NCBI RefSeq assembly: GCF_019931675.1
Contig: NZ_CP082922.1
Span: forward strand, 3,921,001 to 3,985,000
DNA from: Nocardioides rotundus
GTDB lineage: Bacteria > Actinomycetota > Actinomycetes > Propionibacteriales > Nocardioidaceae
Reading direction: 5' to 3'
DNA length: 64,000 nt
How positions within the stretch are numbered: position 1 is the first letter of the stretch; each line of letters opens with the position of its first letter. Under the pieces are notes generated by a model, which was given only the letters and a program-made list of their open reading frames with translations, did no database searches and was not told the DNA's origin. Below, piece by piece: positions 9,560 to 17,965 of this stretch. A program made the position numbers and the translations under genes.

Positions 9560-10836
9560 CCGTGGGGCGCGACGCGCTCCCAAGCGGCGGGGTCCAGGCC
9601 CACCACGGCCTGGACCCCGTCCCGCTGCGGCAGGTGGTCGGCGTCCTGAGCCTGAGCCAGATCACCTCGTGGGGCTGCCTGTACTACGGGTTCGCCGCAT
9701 TGCAGGCCTCCATCGGTGCCGACACCGGCTGGTCGCTGGCCGCCATCACGGGCGCGTTCTCGGTCTCCCAGGTCCTCGCTGGGGTCGTCGGCCTGTGGGT
9801 AGGTCGGCGCATCGACGCCCGCGGGCCCAGGGTCGTCATGACCGCGTCGGCAGCCTTGGCTCTGCCCGGCATGGCGCTGGTCGCGCTCGCCCCGACGCTG
9901 TGGTGGTTCTACCTGGGCTGGGCGGTCATCGGGGTCGCGGTGGCCGGCACCCTGTACCCGCCGGCGTTCGCTGCACTCACCATCTGGGGCGGCGCCAGCC
10001 GGGTGCGCGCGCTGACCACGGTCACCCTGGCCGGCGGCCTGGCCTCGACCGTGTTCGCGCCGCTGGCGGCGGCACTGGACACGACGTGGGGCTGGCGGGC
10101 GGCCTTCGGGGTGCTCGCCGGCGTGGCCGCGCTGGTGACCGTCCCGCTGCACTGGTGGGGGCTGCGCCACCAGTGGCCGGCGCGACACGCTGGAGCTGGC
10201 GCCGGTGCCCCTGTCGCGGAGACGACCGAAGGAGAGTCGCGGCTGCCTCGCATCGAGGCCGTGAGCCCGGCACGGTCGCGACCGTTCGTGGCGCTCGGCC
10301 TCGCCAACACCCTGGTGGCGCTCGCTGTGTACGCCGTGGTCGTCAACACGGTCCCGATGCTGCGTGAACAGGGACTTGACACCCAGACCGCTGCGCTCGT
10401 CCTGGGACTCGGTGGGTTGGGGCAGGTGCTGGGGAGGCTCGGGTATGCCCGGTTCGCCGCCGCGACATCGGTGAGCGGTCGCGGCGTCCTCGTCGTCGCG
10501 GCCGTCGCCGTCCTGACCGCGGGGTTCGCGCTCGCGCCGCCGGTCACCGGCGTCCTCATCGCCGTGGGCATGTCGCTTGGACTCGTCCGTGGGTTGTACA
10601 CGCTCGTCCAGGCCACCTCGGTCACCGACCGGTGGGGACCGGCGTCCTACGGCCACCTCAACGCCCTCCTCACCGCACCGGCACTGGCGGCCTCCGCAGC
10701 CGCCCCCTTCCTGGGCGCGGTGCTCGCCGACGCGGCCGGCTCCTACGGCAACGCGTTCCTCATCCTCGCCGCCATCGCCGCCCTCGGCGCCGCCCTAATG
10801 ACCGCCACCACTGGACGCCCCGCGAACCGTTCTTGA
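9556..10836 (+). CDS. MFS transporter of the arsenic operon
   Basis: A 426-residue major facilitator with about 12 hydrophobic segments and the loop signature VGLWVGRRIDARGPRVVM. Its GTG start overlaps the flavoprotein stop in a GTGA, so the two are translationally coupled. Export of an arsenical or of a flavoprotein product is inferred from position alone; the gene is not accompanied by a GAPDH partner as ArsJ is. A substrate outside arsenic is possible. Confidence 0.75.
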   Translation: MTVGRDALPSGGVQAHHGLDPVPLRQVVGVLSLSQITSWGCLYYGFAALQASIGADTGWSLAAITGAFSVSQVLAGVVGLWVGRRIDARGPRVVMTASAALALPGMALVALAPTLWWFYLGWAVIGVAVAGTLYPPAFAALTIWGGASRVRALTTVTLAGGLASTVFAPLAAALDTTWGWRAAFGVLAGVAALVTVPLHWWGLRHQWPARHAGAGAGAPVAETTEGESRLPRIEAVSPARSRPFVALGLANTLVALAVYAVVVNTVPMLREQGLDTQTAALVLGLGGLGQVLGRLGYARFAAATSVSGRGVLVVAAVAVLTAGFALAPPVTGVLIAVGMSLGLVRGLYTLVQATSVTDRWGPASYGHLNALLTAPALAASAAAPFLGAVLADAAGSYGNAFLILAAIAALGAALMTATTGRPANRS

Positions 10837-10848
10837 CCCCGAGCAATA

Positions 10849-10872
10849 CCTCAGTCATCATTGAGGCAATGA
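10849..10872. promoter_or_regulatory. Overlapping dyads at the start of the ArsR-ArsC gene
   Basis: TCATTGAGGCAATGA (10858-10872) is a perfect 6-3-6 dyad covering the ATG, and CCTCA-N8-TGAGG (10849-10866) overlaps it. Either could be the binding site of the ArsR domain encoded directly downstream. Its sequence differs from the 8121 operators. Confidence 0.6.
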
Positions 10873-11573
10873 GCGTTGAGATATTGTCCGATGGGGGAGT
10901 TGAGGAGCGGGTGCGGGTCTTCGCTGCCCTCGCCGAGCCTGTGCGGCTGCGGATCGTGGACCTCGTGGCGTTCGGTGACGCCGCCCCCAGCGAGCTGCAG
11001 CGGCACCTCGCCATCAGCTCGAACCTGATGGCCCACCACCTCGGAGTCCTCACCGACGCGGGACTGGTGGCACGGCGGCGCTCCGAGGCAGACCGTCGCC
11101 GGTCCTACCTCCAACTCCTCCCCGCGGCGGTGCCTCTGCTCGCCGCAGCCCTGACCCAGCCCGCCCAGACGCAACTCCGCGGGGCGCGGCGGGTCGTGTT
11201 CGTGTGCACCGCCAACTCCGCCCGCTCCCAGCTCGCCGCCGCGCTGTGGGCACGGGCCAGCGACGTCCCGGTCACCTCCGCCGGAACCCACCCCGCCGCC
11301 CGAGTCGCCCCGGGAGCCGCGCGGACCGCTCGCAAGCACGGTCTCACCCTCCTCGGCGACCGACCCCAACAGCTCGATGAGGTCACCGGGCCCGACGACT
11401 ACGTCATCGCGGTCTGCGACAACGCCTACGAGGAGCTGCCCGCCGGCACCACGGACCTGCACTGGTCGGTCCCCGACCCGGTCCGGGTCGGCACCGCCGG
11501 CGCGTTCGACGCCGCCCACGACGACCTCGCAGCGCGGGTCGCCCACCTCGCCCCCCACCTCAGCCCGAACTAA
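10869..11573 (+). CDS. ArsR repressor fused to low-MW-phosphatase-type arsenate reductase
   Basis: A 234-residue fusion. Residues ~10-90 are an ArsR winged helix (FAALAEPVRLRIVDLVAFG, then SSNLMAHHLGVLTDAGLV). Residues ~105-234 are a low-molecular-weight tyrosine-phosphatase fold with the active loop CTANSAR at its start (C-X5-R) and a later DP pair (SVPDPV) acting as general acid. ArsC proteins of this fold reduce arsenate. No typical metal-binding cysteines are obvious in the HTH half, so sensing may involve the catalytic domain; this is inference. The ATG at 10869 lies inside a perfect dyad. Confidence 0.85.
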   Translation: MSVEILSDGGVEERVRVFAALAEPVRLRIVDLVAFGDAAPSELQRHLAISSNLMAHHLGVLTDAGLVARRRSEADRRRSYLQLLPAAVPLLAAALTQPAQTQLRGARRVVFVCTANSARSQLAAALWARASDVPVTSAGTHPAARVAPGAARTARKHGLTLLGDRPQQLDEVTGPDDYVIAVCDNAYEELPAGTTDLHWSVPDPVRVGTAGAFDAAHDDLAARVAHLAPHLSPN

Positions 11574-11587
11574 CCACGGAGCACCCC

Positions 11588-12277
11588 ATGACCACCGTCC
11601 CTCCCGCCCAGGACTCCCACCCCGGACCGGCGATGCCCTCCGGCATCACCCTCGACCAGCAGCTCGCGCTCACCACGGCAGCCGCGCGACTGGCCGAGGA
11701 GTTCACGGGCATCTTCAACGCCGAGACCATCGATAAGTTCCTGACCTCCAGCTACGACCAGTTCGCCGACCACGCCACCGTCGTGAACTTCCTGCCGCTG
11801 CTCGCCGAACGGTTCGCCCGGCAGCGCCTCACCGCCCTGGCCAAGGTCGAGGGCAAGGCCCACACCGGCACGCCCGTCGTGATGTTCCTGTGCACCCACA
11901 ACGCCGGCCGCTCCCAGATGGCACTCGGGTTCTTCACCCACCACGCCGGCGACGCCGCCATCGCCTGGTCCGGCGGCACCGAACCCGGAAACGAAGTGAA
12001 CCCAGCCGCGGTCGCAGCGATGGCCGAACGCGGCATCGACATCTCCACCGAGTTCCCCAAGCCGTGGACCGACGAGACCGTCCGCGCCGCCGACGTCGTC
12101 GTCTCGATGGGCTGCGGCGACGCGTGCCCGGTGTTCCCCGGCAAGACCTACCTCGACTGGGACCTCGAGGACCCCGACGGCCTCACCGTCGACGACGTCC
12201 GACCCATCCGCGACGACGTCGAACGCCGCGTGCTGGGCCTCATCGCCGACCTCGGCCTCGCCCGGAGCGGCGCATGA
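11588..12277 (+). CDS. arsC: Arsenate reductase ArsC with N-terminal helical extension
   Basis: A 229-residue ArsC of the actinobacterial type: an N-terminal helical bundle (residues ~20-90) followed by a low-MW-phosphatase domain with the loop CTHNAGRSQ (C-X5-R) and a downstream MGCGDACP segment holding the resolving cysteines. It reduces arsenate to arsenite with thiol cofactor (mycothiol/mycoredoxin or thioredoxin; the partner cannot be told here). GGAG lies six bases before the ATG. It overlaps the aquaporin gene by four bases. Confidence 0.9.
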   Translation: MTTVPPAQDSHPGPAMPSGITLDQQLALTTAAARLAEEFTGIFNAETIDKFLTSSYDQFADHATVVNFLPLLAERFARQRLTALAKVEGKAHTGTPVVMFLCTHNAGRSQMALGFFTHHAGDAAIAWSGGTEPGNEVNPAAVAAMAERGIDISTEFPKPWTDETVRAADVVVSMGCGDACPVFPGKTYLDWDLEDPDGLTVDDVRPIRDDVERRVLGLIADLGLARSGA

Positions 12278-13029
12278 CCGCTCCCATACCCGATCTGCCA
12301 CGGCGGCTGGTCGCCGAGCTCCTCGGCACCGCGCTCCTGGTCACCGTCGTCGTCGGGTCCGGCATCGCCGCGCAACGCCTCTCACCCGACGACGTCGGCC
12401 TGCAGCTGCTGCAGAACTCCACCGCGACCGTGCTCGGACTGACCGTCCTCATCCTGATGTTCGGGCCGGTCTCCGGAGCCCACTTCAACCCCGTCGTCTC
12501 CGCGGCCGACTGGCTCCTCGGGCGCCGCGCAGGAACCGGCCTGACCGGCCGCGACGTTGTCGCGTACACCGGCGCGCAGATCGTCGGCGGCGCCGTCGGC
12601 GCCCTGCTGGCGAACCTGATGTTCGGCGTCGAATTCAGCCGGCTGGCCGCCACCGAACGGACCGGTGCGCCGTTGTGGCTCGGGGAGGTCGTCGCCACCG
12701 CCGGCCTCGTCGCCCTCATCTTCACCCTGGCTCGCACCGGCCGCGGCGCACTCGCCGCCCCCGCCGTCGGCGCCTACATCGGCGCCGCCTACTGGTTCAC
12801 CTCCAGCACCTCCTTCGCCAACCCCGCCGTCACCGTCGGCCGCGTCTTCTCCGACACCTTCGCCGGCATCGCCCCTGGCTCAGTGCCCGGGTTCGTCCTC
12901 GCCCAGGTCATCGGCGCCGCACTCGGCGTGGCCCTGGTCCGCTACCTCCACCCGGACGTCGGCACCCCCGAAGACACCACTCCAGCCAACGTCGTCATCC
13001 CACACGCAGACCCCAGGAGCACCCCGTGA
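12274..13029 (+). CDS. MIP-family channel (aquaglyceroporin), likely arsenite efflux
   Basis: A 251-residue membrane protein with six predicted spans and two pore loops: the first NPA is altered to NPV (GAHFNPVVS), the second is intact (FANPAVTVGR). In ars operons without Acr3 or ArsB such channels let arsenite leave by diffusion (the AqpS principle). The gene sits between two ArsC-type genes and overlaps both by four bases, which fits coupled reduction and exit. No Acr3/ArsB pump is seen in the window. Confidence 0.88.
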   Translation: MTAPIPDLPRRLVAELLGTALLVTVVVGSGIAAQRLSPDDVGLQLLQNSTATVLGLTVLILMFGPVSGAHFNPVVSAADWLLGRRAGTGLTGRDVVAYTGAQIVGGAVGALLANLMFGVEFSRLAATERTGAPLWLGEVVATAGLVALIFTLARTGRGALAAPAVGAYIGAAYWFTSSTSFANPAVTVGRVFSDTFAGIAPGSVPGFVLAQVIGAALGVALVRYLHPDVGTPEDTTPANVVIPHADPRSTP

Positions 13030-13508
13030 CCACCACCCACCCCGAGGTCCCCATCGACACCGACGTCCCCCAAGTCGTGTTCGCGTGCGTCCGCAACGGC
13101 GGCCGGTCGGTGATCAGCCGCGTCCTCACCGAGCACTACGCCGGCGGCCGCGTCATCGCACTCTCGGCCGGCACCCAGCCCGGCGAACACATCCACCCCG
13201 AGGTCGCCGACGCCCTTGAGCGGCTCGGCCTCGACACCTCCGGCGAGACCCCCGAACTCCTCACCCGGGACACCATCGCCGCCTCCACCTTGGCCATCAC
13301 CCTCGGCTGCGGCGAGGAATGCCCCTACGTCCCCGGAGTCACGTACATTGACTGGCCCGTCGCCGACCCCGGCGGCCAGGACCCCGACACCGTCCGCGAC
13401 ATCATCGCCGACGTGGACACCCGGGTCCGCGACTTGCTCGTGCAACTCGTGCCGGATCTCCAACTGCCGCCCTCTGTGCTGCCAGACGCCCCGGCCTCCG
13501 GCGCCTGA
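13026..13508 (+). CDS. Low-MW-phosphatase-type ArsC-like protein
   Basis: A 160-residue single-domain protein with the loop CVRNGGRSV (C-X5-R) and the ArsC-like segment LGCGEECPYVPG with two further cysteines. It is the third ArsC-fold domain in this operon. The GTG overlaps the aquaporin stop. Likely an arsenate reductase with different thiol partner or kinetics; a phosphatase role cannot be excluded. Confidence 0.8.
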   Translation: MTTTHPEVPIDTDVPQVVFACVRNGGRSVISRVLTEHYAGGRVIALSAGTQPGEHIHPEVADALERLGLDTSGETPELLTRDTIAASTLAITLGCGEECPYVPGVTYIDWPVADPGGQDPDTVRDIIADVDTRVRDLLVQLVPDLQLPPSVLPDAPASGA

Positions 13509-13793
13509 ACCATGACGGACGGGCTGAATTCACTCTAGTGAGCGTGCACCTCTAGGCGTGGGTGGCGCATCCCGCAGAACGAACCTCCCACGGGAACGAC
13601 GCGGGCCAGGTGCCTGCGCTTCTGGGCCGGTGTCCGTTTGGCCCGTCCGGTGATGTGTTCCGGTGAAGAGGCCCTATTCGGTCGGTGTCGGCAACGCTCG
13701 AAAATGAGGCCGATCCGACGCTATGGCCTCGTTTTCAAGCGTCGTCGACAGTCGGGCCACCGTGGAACCCGAGGCGAGGCCAATCGCCTACCT
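13509..13793. other. Intergenic region between ars operon and mobile-element operon
   Basis: No gene is seen. It holds the long dyad at 13695-13741 and marks the change from the ars operon to the minus-strand block. There is no T-rich terminator. Confidence 0.6.
13695..13741. repeat. 17-bp imperfect inverted repeat with 13-bp spacer
   Basis: The left arm (13695-13711, CGCTCGAAAATGAGGCC) and right arm (13725-13741, GGCCTCGTTTTCAAGCG) pair at 15 of 17 positions. The AT-rich centre of each arm is unusual in this GC-rich DNA. The shape fits a recombinase core site or a transposon end rather than a terminator. Confidence 0.65.
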
Positions 13794-14423
13794 TCACGAC
13801 GAGCCACTGATCGACCGATCTCGCCAAACTGTCCCGCGCGCGCGTCGGCAATCCTCCCTGCATCTCGACAACCACAGCCCGCGGTCGGCATCGCGGGCGA
13901 GGCCCTCCATCTGGGCGTACTTCGGGTGCCGCGAGACCGGAGTCGAACTGTCGCGGGCCTCGGCGGACCCGGAACGGATCTGGGCGGCGCCGATGTCGCG
14001 GCCGGAGGCCTGCACGTACCGCAGCCAGCGGCCGTAGGTGTCGACGTCGTCCTGGGTCGGGTCGCTCACGAGAGTCACCTGGGTGCCGGCGGGCAGCAGC
14101 TGCTCGAGGTGCCGCGTCGCAGCCTGGCCGTAGCACTCCCCCGGCTTGCCGGGATGCGGGATCTCGGGAGCACTGATCCCGAGGAGCCGCACCCGGACGT
14201 CGCGGCCGTCACGCAGGTCGACCTGGACCGTGTCGCCGTCGAGGACGTAGGCAACGACGCCGGCCGTGCGCTGGCCACGCTCGCCGGAGTCAGGGCCGGC
14301 GGGCCGGGTGTCGAGGAGGTCGCCTCCGAACGCGAATCCGCCGACGACCACGCGGATGCCGACGACGACCACCAGGGCCACGATCGCCAGCGAGATGATC
14401 CGGACGGGCTTGCTCGCGATCAC
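13794..14423 (-). CDS. Membrane-anchored staphylococcal-nuclease-like protein
   Basis: A 209-residue protein: an N-terminal membrane segment (residues ~8-28) and then an SNase/TNase domain. The expected catalytic groups are present: VLDGDTV, the arginine in VRLLGI, the acidic residue in SAPEIPHPG, and DTYGRWLRYV with the second arginine. The final GLW motif is also present. An extracytoplasmic nuclease is the likely product. GTG start overlapping the previous stop (GTGA). The last codons run through the recurrent 24-bp motif (13847-13870). SNase proteins are common on conjugative elements. Confidence 0.85.
   Translation of the reverse strand: MIASKPVRIISLAIVALVVVVGIRVVVGGFAFGGDLLDTRPAGPDSGERGQRTAGVVAYVLDGDTVQVDLRDGRDVRVRLLGISAPEIPHPGKPGECYGQAATRHLEQLLPAGTQVTLVSDPTQDDVDTYGRWLRYVQASGRDIGAAQIRSGSAEARDSSTPVSRHPKYAQMEGLARDADRGLWLSRCREDCRRARGTVWRDRSISGSS
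13847..13870 (-). repeat. Recurrent 24-bp motif, copy 1
   Basis: Read on the minus strand it begins TGTCGAGATGCAGGGA, matching copies at 18675 and 45638. This copy lies within the last codons of the SNase-like gene and is inverted relative to the other two. Confidence 0.6.
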
Positions 14424-15169
14424 CGGGCCACCCCCGTAGCGGGAGCGGCCGCCGGATGGTGCGGCGCGGCCGCCGGGCGAGGACTCGGTGACGGCGGAAG
14501 GAGTGCCGGCCGCCTCTTCACGACCTCGGGCTCTGCACCCCAGACGTCGGCCGCATCGAGCAGGGAAGGCTGGCTACTGGTCCGCGACCAGGCCAACACA
14601 TTGGTCAGGTTCTTCTCCGGCCCGTAGGTGAGATAGGTGCCGTCGCACGAATCCGCACGGATCGCCTCGGCGTAGCGGAACCGCTTCTCGCTGTTGACCC
14701 GGCCGACGTGGATCCACTTCCCCATCGAGGACGCGACCGCAGCGAGGTTGCAGGCCTCAGGTCCGAGCTTCCAGTCGGTGGTGCCGCCGATGAACAGGCA
14801 GTCGATCTCGTCCCACAGGTCCCAGGTGGAGAACTCCATCCCGTTCTGTGCCACGTAGGCCACCGGGTACCCCAGTGCGCGGATCTTCGACAGCCAGGGC
14901 CGAGATCGTTCCTCAGTGGCTCTCGCGTCTCCGACAACATCGGGCGCAGTCGCGAACAGACACGTCGCGGCATCCGCAGCGTTGGCCTCGAGGAACTCCC
15001 ACCACCGGCTCGGCTCCCACTGCTCGGAGAAGCACCCGTTGTCGGCACACCACCGCACACCAGCTGGGCGCCGGTTGCCCTGCTTCGGTGTGTCGATGAA
15101 ACCGATCACGCCCTCATCCATGGCGGCGCCGATCGACTCGTTCCCGCAAGGATTCGCTAGGTACAACAC
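14420..15169 (-). CDS. 249-aa protein, phage/mobile-element family, possible TGT/DpdA-like fold
   Basis: Starts at GTG 15169, with GGGGAGG five bases upstream; the longer open frame upstream overlaps another gene. Conserved-looking blocks are LANPC near the start, GVRWCADNGCF, TAPDVVGDARAT, FIGGTTDWKLGP and HVGRVNS. I recognise this as a family frequent in actinobacteriophages. The alternating strand pattern and FIGGTT block suggest a TIM-barrel like tRNA-guanine transglycosylases and the DNA-modifying DpdA, but this is inference and may be wrong. The tail from about residue 213 is proline/alanine-rich, containing RPALLPP and ending GVAR. Confidence 0.6.
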   Translation of the reverse strand: MLYLANPCGNESIGAAMDEGVIGFIDTPKQGNRRPAGVRWCADNGCFSEQWEPSRWWEFLEANAADAATCLFATAPDVVGDARATEERSRPWLSKIRALGYPVAYVAQNGMEFSTWDLWDEIDCLFIGGTTDWKLGPEACNLAAVASSMGKWIHVGRVNSEKRFRYAEAIRADSCDGTYLTYGPEKNLTNVLAWSRTSSQPSLLDAADVWGAEPEVVKRRPALLPPSPSPRPAAAPHHPAAAPATGVAR

Positions 15170-15197
15170 GAGGACCTCCCCGCGGCGGATCGCAGCT

Positions 15198-17675
15198 TCA
15201 TCGGGCCACCCCTGTCGCAGGCGATGGCCGCCGCAGCTCGTCCGCCTCGCGTGGCCGCGACGCCGGAGGCAGGAGCGCCGGCCGCTGCCCAGAAGCCGCG
15301 CGCTCGGCCGCCGACGTGTTCTGAGCGACGGCGCTCTGAACTCGCGGGTTCGCATCCCCCAGCAGCGCCTGCAGTGTCGCCGGGGCGATGTTGGGGTTCG
15401 TCGCCAGCGCCGCTCGGACCTGCGTGTCCGGATCGGCCTGGAGCCGGGTCAGGACCGCGGGGTCGACGTGCGGGTTGCGTGCCAGGGCGCGGCGCACGTC
15501 GGGCTCCCGGTCGAGGGCGACGCGGTGCGAGTCAGCGGCCTCGATGTTCGGGTTCGACGCGGCATGCTGGCGCACCCACGCATCCGTGTCCTCGTGCGCC
15601 ACTCGGTACAGGGCCTCGGGCGGCAGTGACGGGTTCTCGGCCGCACGGGCCCTGGTGTCTGTCAAGCCGTCTCGCGAGAGCCGCTCGAGGACGTCGGTCG
15701 GGGTGGCCGGGTTCTTGGCGATCGCGATCAGGGTGTTGCGGTCGGCGCTCTCCCAGCCGGCGAGGATCTCCGGCGGAGTGCTCGGGTTGCTGGCGACGGC
15801 CTGGCGTACGTCGGGGTCGACCCAGGTGCGGCCGGGTGCCGGTGCGGTGGCGAGGTGCTCGAGGACCGCCGTCGAGGCGTTCGGGTGTCGGCCGATCGCG
15901 GCGAGCACCATCAGGTCGTTGTCGCCGAGCATCCGCGACAACGTGGCCGAGTTGGTCGAAGGGTTGCTGGCGACGTACCAGCGGACCTTGGTCTCGGTGA
16001 GCTCCTTGGCCTCGTCCGGGTCTGATGCGAGACGGTCCAGCGCCTCGGCCGGCGTGTGCGGGTTCCGGGCGACCTGCCGACGCACCGTGACGTCCTCGTC
16101 AGCGGCCAGCCGCCCCAGCGTCGAAGCGGAGGTCGAGGCGTTCTCCGCGACCGTGCGCCGATTGAGACCGATCTCGCTGTGCGCGATGTCGTCGAGGACG
16201 GCTGGGTCGGTGCTCCTGCGTGCCTCGCTGTAGCGCACCGCCAGCGCCGGATCGATCGGCAGCGTCGCGGCGGTCGGGGTCGGGTCGGTCCCGGCGAGCG
16301 GCTTGTAGGCAACGATCGGGGTGCCGTCGCCATGACGGACGATGAGGATCCCGGCTGCGTCCCGCTCGGCACGGGTGCCCGACCAGGACAGGTGGGCGCC
16401 CCGGTCTCCGTCGACCGGGGTGGTGATCATCTTGTGACTCGTCTGTTTGGTGACGGTGCGCACATCCGGCTCGGTCTGGTCGCGCTGCCCAGCCAGGTAG
16501 AAGACCTGCACCCGCGCACCCACAGGGAGGCTCCGGCGCAGCTCGGCGATCGAGATCCGCTCGCGGCCCTCCCCGATCGGCCGGGAACCTGCGGTCCGCT
16601 CCGTGGCGGCTGGCCGGGTCCGGCCGTGCTGCGCGGACTCCCATGCCTTCACCTCCAGGCTCGGGTGAGTGGCGAGCCACCCGGCCAGCGCATCCGCTGC
16701 CCGGACGCTCCTCGCCCGCGACGACTCGAGGTACACCGAGTCGCGGGCCTGGCGCTGGTAGCGCTGGTGTGCGCGCGCGACGAGAACCGCGGCGCCAGCG
16801 TCGAGGTAGCCGCGGGAGCGGTCGTCCACGTCGAGGATCACCGCGTCGTGGCGGTCGCCCTCGGAGTACTCGAAGATGACCTTCTCGGAGGAATGGGCCG
16901 TCCTCCGCTCGCACGTGAAGGTGAACTGGTCAGGCAGACGCAGGTTCTCCAACGCCGTGCGCTGCTGGTCGGTGTAGTTGCGGATCCGCATCGGTACCTC
17001 CTGGTTGTGGCCGGTCGGATCAGTGGCGTCAGGCGCTGCTGTTTCGCGCTTCGGATCGGTCGGCGCCTCGGCGGCTGCCTGGCCGAGGTGTTGGTCCTCG
17101 AGAAGCTCGAGCAGGTCGGCCGGCTCCTGGTCGAGCACGGCCGAGAGCGCCCGCTCGTGGAGCTGGATCCGCTCTGCATCGAGGGCCGCCTTCTTCTGCT
17201 CCCACGCCGGGAGCACGCCGCTGGCCTCGAACGCATCCAGTTCGCGGATGTAGGCCTCCTGCCGAGGCGTGAGCGGCTCGCCCTCGACGATCGGCCCACA
17301 GCCGATGGCCGCCGCGCTGGCTGCGAACCGCGGGTACGTCCTGCTGTGCTCGCGCAGCTGCTCGCGGAGCTCGACGAGCTGCTCGCGGATCTCGGTGGGC
17401 ACCGACTCGGCGATCGCCTCGATGTCGGGCCACGCGATCAGCTCGCGTGGGTTGTGCCAGGACTCGTCGAGGCCGAACCCGAGCCCGTCGGTCGTGCCGG
17501 CGATCCGCTCCCCCGTCGTCGGGTCGGTGTGGTGTGTGCCGGACCATCCGGACTCCCTCACTTGGGCGACCTCGGACGGGTCGAGGAGGATCGAGGTCAT
17601 CGCCCAGGTCGACCACGACCGCAGCAGCTCGTGCTGACGACGCCGGCTCGTCACGAGGTTCGGGTGCCCGGTCAC
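15198..17675 (-). CDS. Large LRV/HEAT-like repeat protein with shared C-terminal tail
   Basis: An 825-residue protein. The first ~250 residues are helical and charged. The second half (about residue 510 onwards) is a long run of ~23-residue repeats of the form VARNPHTPAEALDRLASDPD, the leucine-rich-variant/HEAT-like type that builds a right-handed solenoid for protein binding. It ends RPALLPP...ATGVAR, as do its two neighbours. GTG start overlaps the preceding stop in a GTGA. Likely a scaffold or adaptor; no enzymatic motif was seen. Confidence 0.75.
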   Translation of the reverse strand: MTGHPNLVTSRRRQHELLRSWSTWAMTSILLDPSEVAQVRESGWSGTHHTDPTTGERIAGTTDGLGFGLDESWHNPRELIAWPDIEAIAESVPTEIREQLVELREQLREHSRTYPRFAASAAAIGCGPIVEGEPLTPRQEAYIRELDAFEASGVLPAWEQKKAALDAERIQLHERALSAVLDQEPADLLELLEDQHLGQAAAEAPTDPKRETAAPDATDPTGHNQEVPMRIRNYTDQQRTALENLRLPDQFTFTCERRTAHSSEKVIFEYSEGDRHDAVILDVDDRSRGYLDAGAAVLVARAHQRYQRQARDSVYLESSRARSVRAADALAGWLATHPSLEVKAWESAQHGRTRPAATERTAGSRPIGEGRERISIAELRRSLPVGARVQVFYLAGQRDQTEPDVRTVTKQTSHKMITTPVDGDRGAHLSWSGTRAERDAAGILIVRHGDGTPIVAYKPLAGTDPTPTAATLPIDPALAVRYSEARRSTDPAVLDDIAHSEIGLNRRTVAENASTSASTLGRLAADEDVTVRRQVARNPHTPAEALDRLASDPDEAKELTETKVRWYVASNPSTNSATLSRMLGDNDLMVLAAIGRHPNASTAVLEHLATAPAPGRTWVDPDVRQAVASNPSTPPEILAGWESADRNTLIAIAKNPATPTDVLERLSRDGLTDTRARAAENPSLPPEALYRVAHEDTDAWVRQHAASNPNIEAADSHRVALDREPDVRRALARNPHVDPAVLTRLQADPDTQVRAALATNPNIAPATLQALLGDANPRVQSAVAQNTSAAERAASGQRPALLPPASRPREADELRRPSPATGVAR

Positions 17676-17965
17676 CGTGCTACCCCCGGGCCGGGGGCCG
17701 GCCACCCCGGCGTCAGCTTCGTTCGCTCCTCGGCCCCAGGCGCCGCGGCGTTCGGAGGCAGCAGTGCTGGCCGATCCGGGGTGTGGTCGGCGTCGAGGTC
17801 GAGCCCCTCGAGGATCGAGGACGTTGGAATGCCCATGGCCCGGAACGTCGCGACGCTGAGCCGGTCGGCGTGCGCCTTCACGACTTCTACCTCGGCCGCG
17901 CGCACAGCATCCTCGCCGAGCTCGCGCACCGCGGTTTCCCGGCTGCCGTCGTCCTGGCCGGCCAT
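17672..17965 (-). CDS. Small helical protein with shared C-terminal tail
   Basis: A 97-residue protein: a helical first half (RETAVRELGEDAVRAAEVEV), then a proline-rich tail that contains RPALLPP and ends GPGVAR, matching the tails of the next two products. The ATG at 17965 has GGAGAGG four bases upstream and overlaps the previous stop by one base. No family recognised. Confidence 0.7.
   Translation of the reverse strand: MAGQDDGSRETAVRELGEDAVRAAEVEVVKAHADRLSVATFRAMGIPTSSILEGLDLDADHTPDRPALLPPNAAAPGAEERTKLTPGWPAPGPGVAR

Noticed and set aside
7187..9583. A 798-codon minus-strand frame containing the ArsR-GNAT gene
   Set aside because: Only 7187-8098 is real; the rest is antisense to the flavoprotein, and the GTG at 8098 has a ribosome site.
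15198..17675. LRV-coding direct repeats considered as a CRISPR-like array
   Set aside because: They are degenerate protein-coding repeats, not identical DNA repeats with unique spacers.
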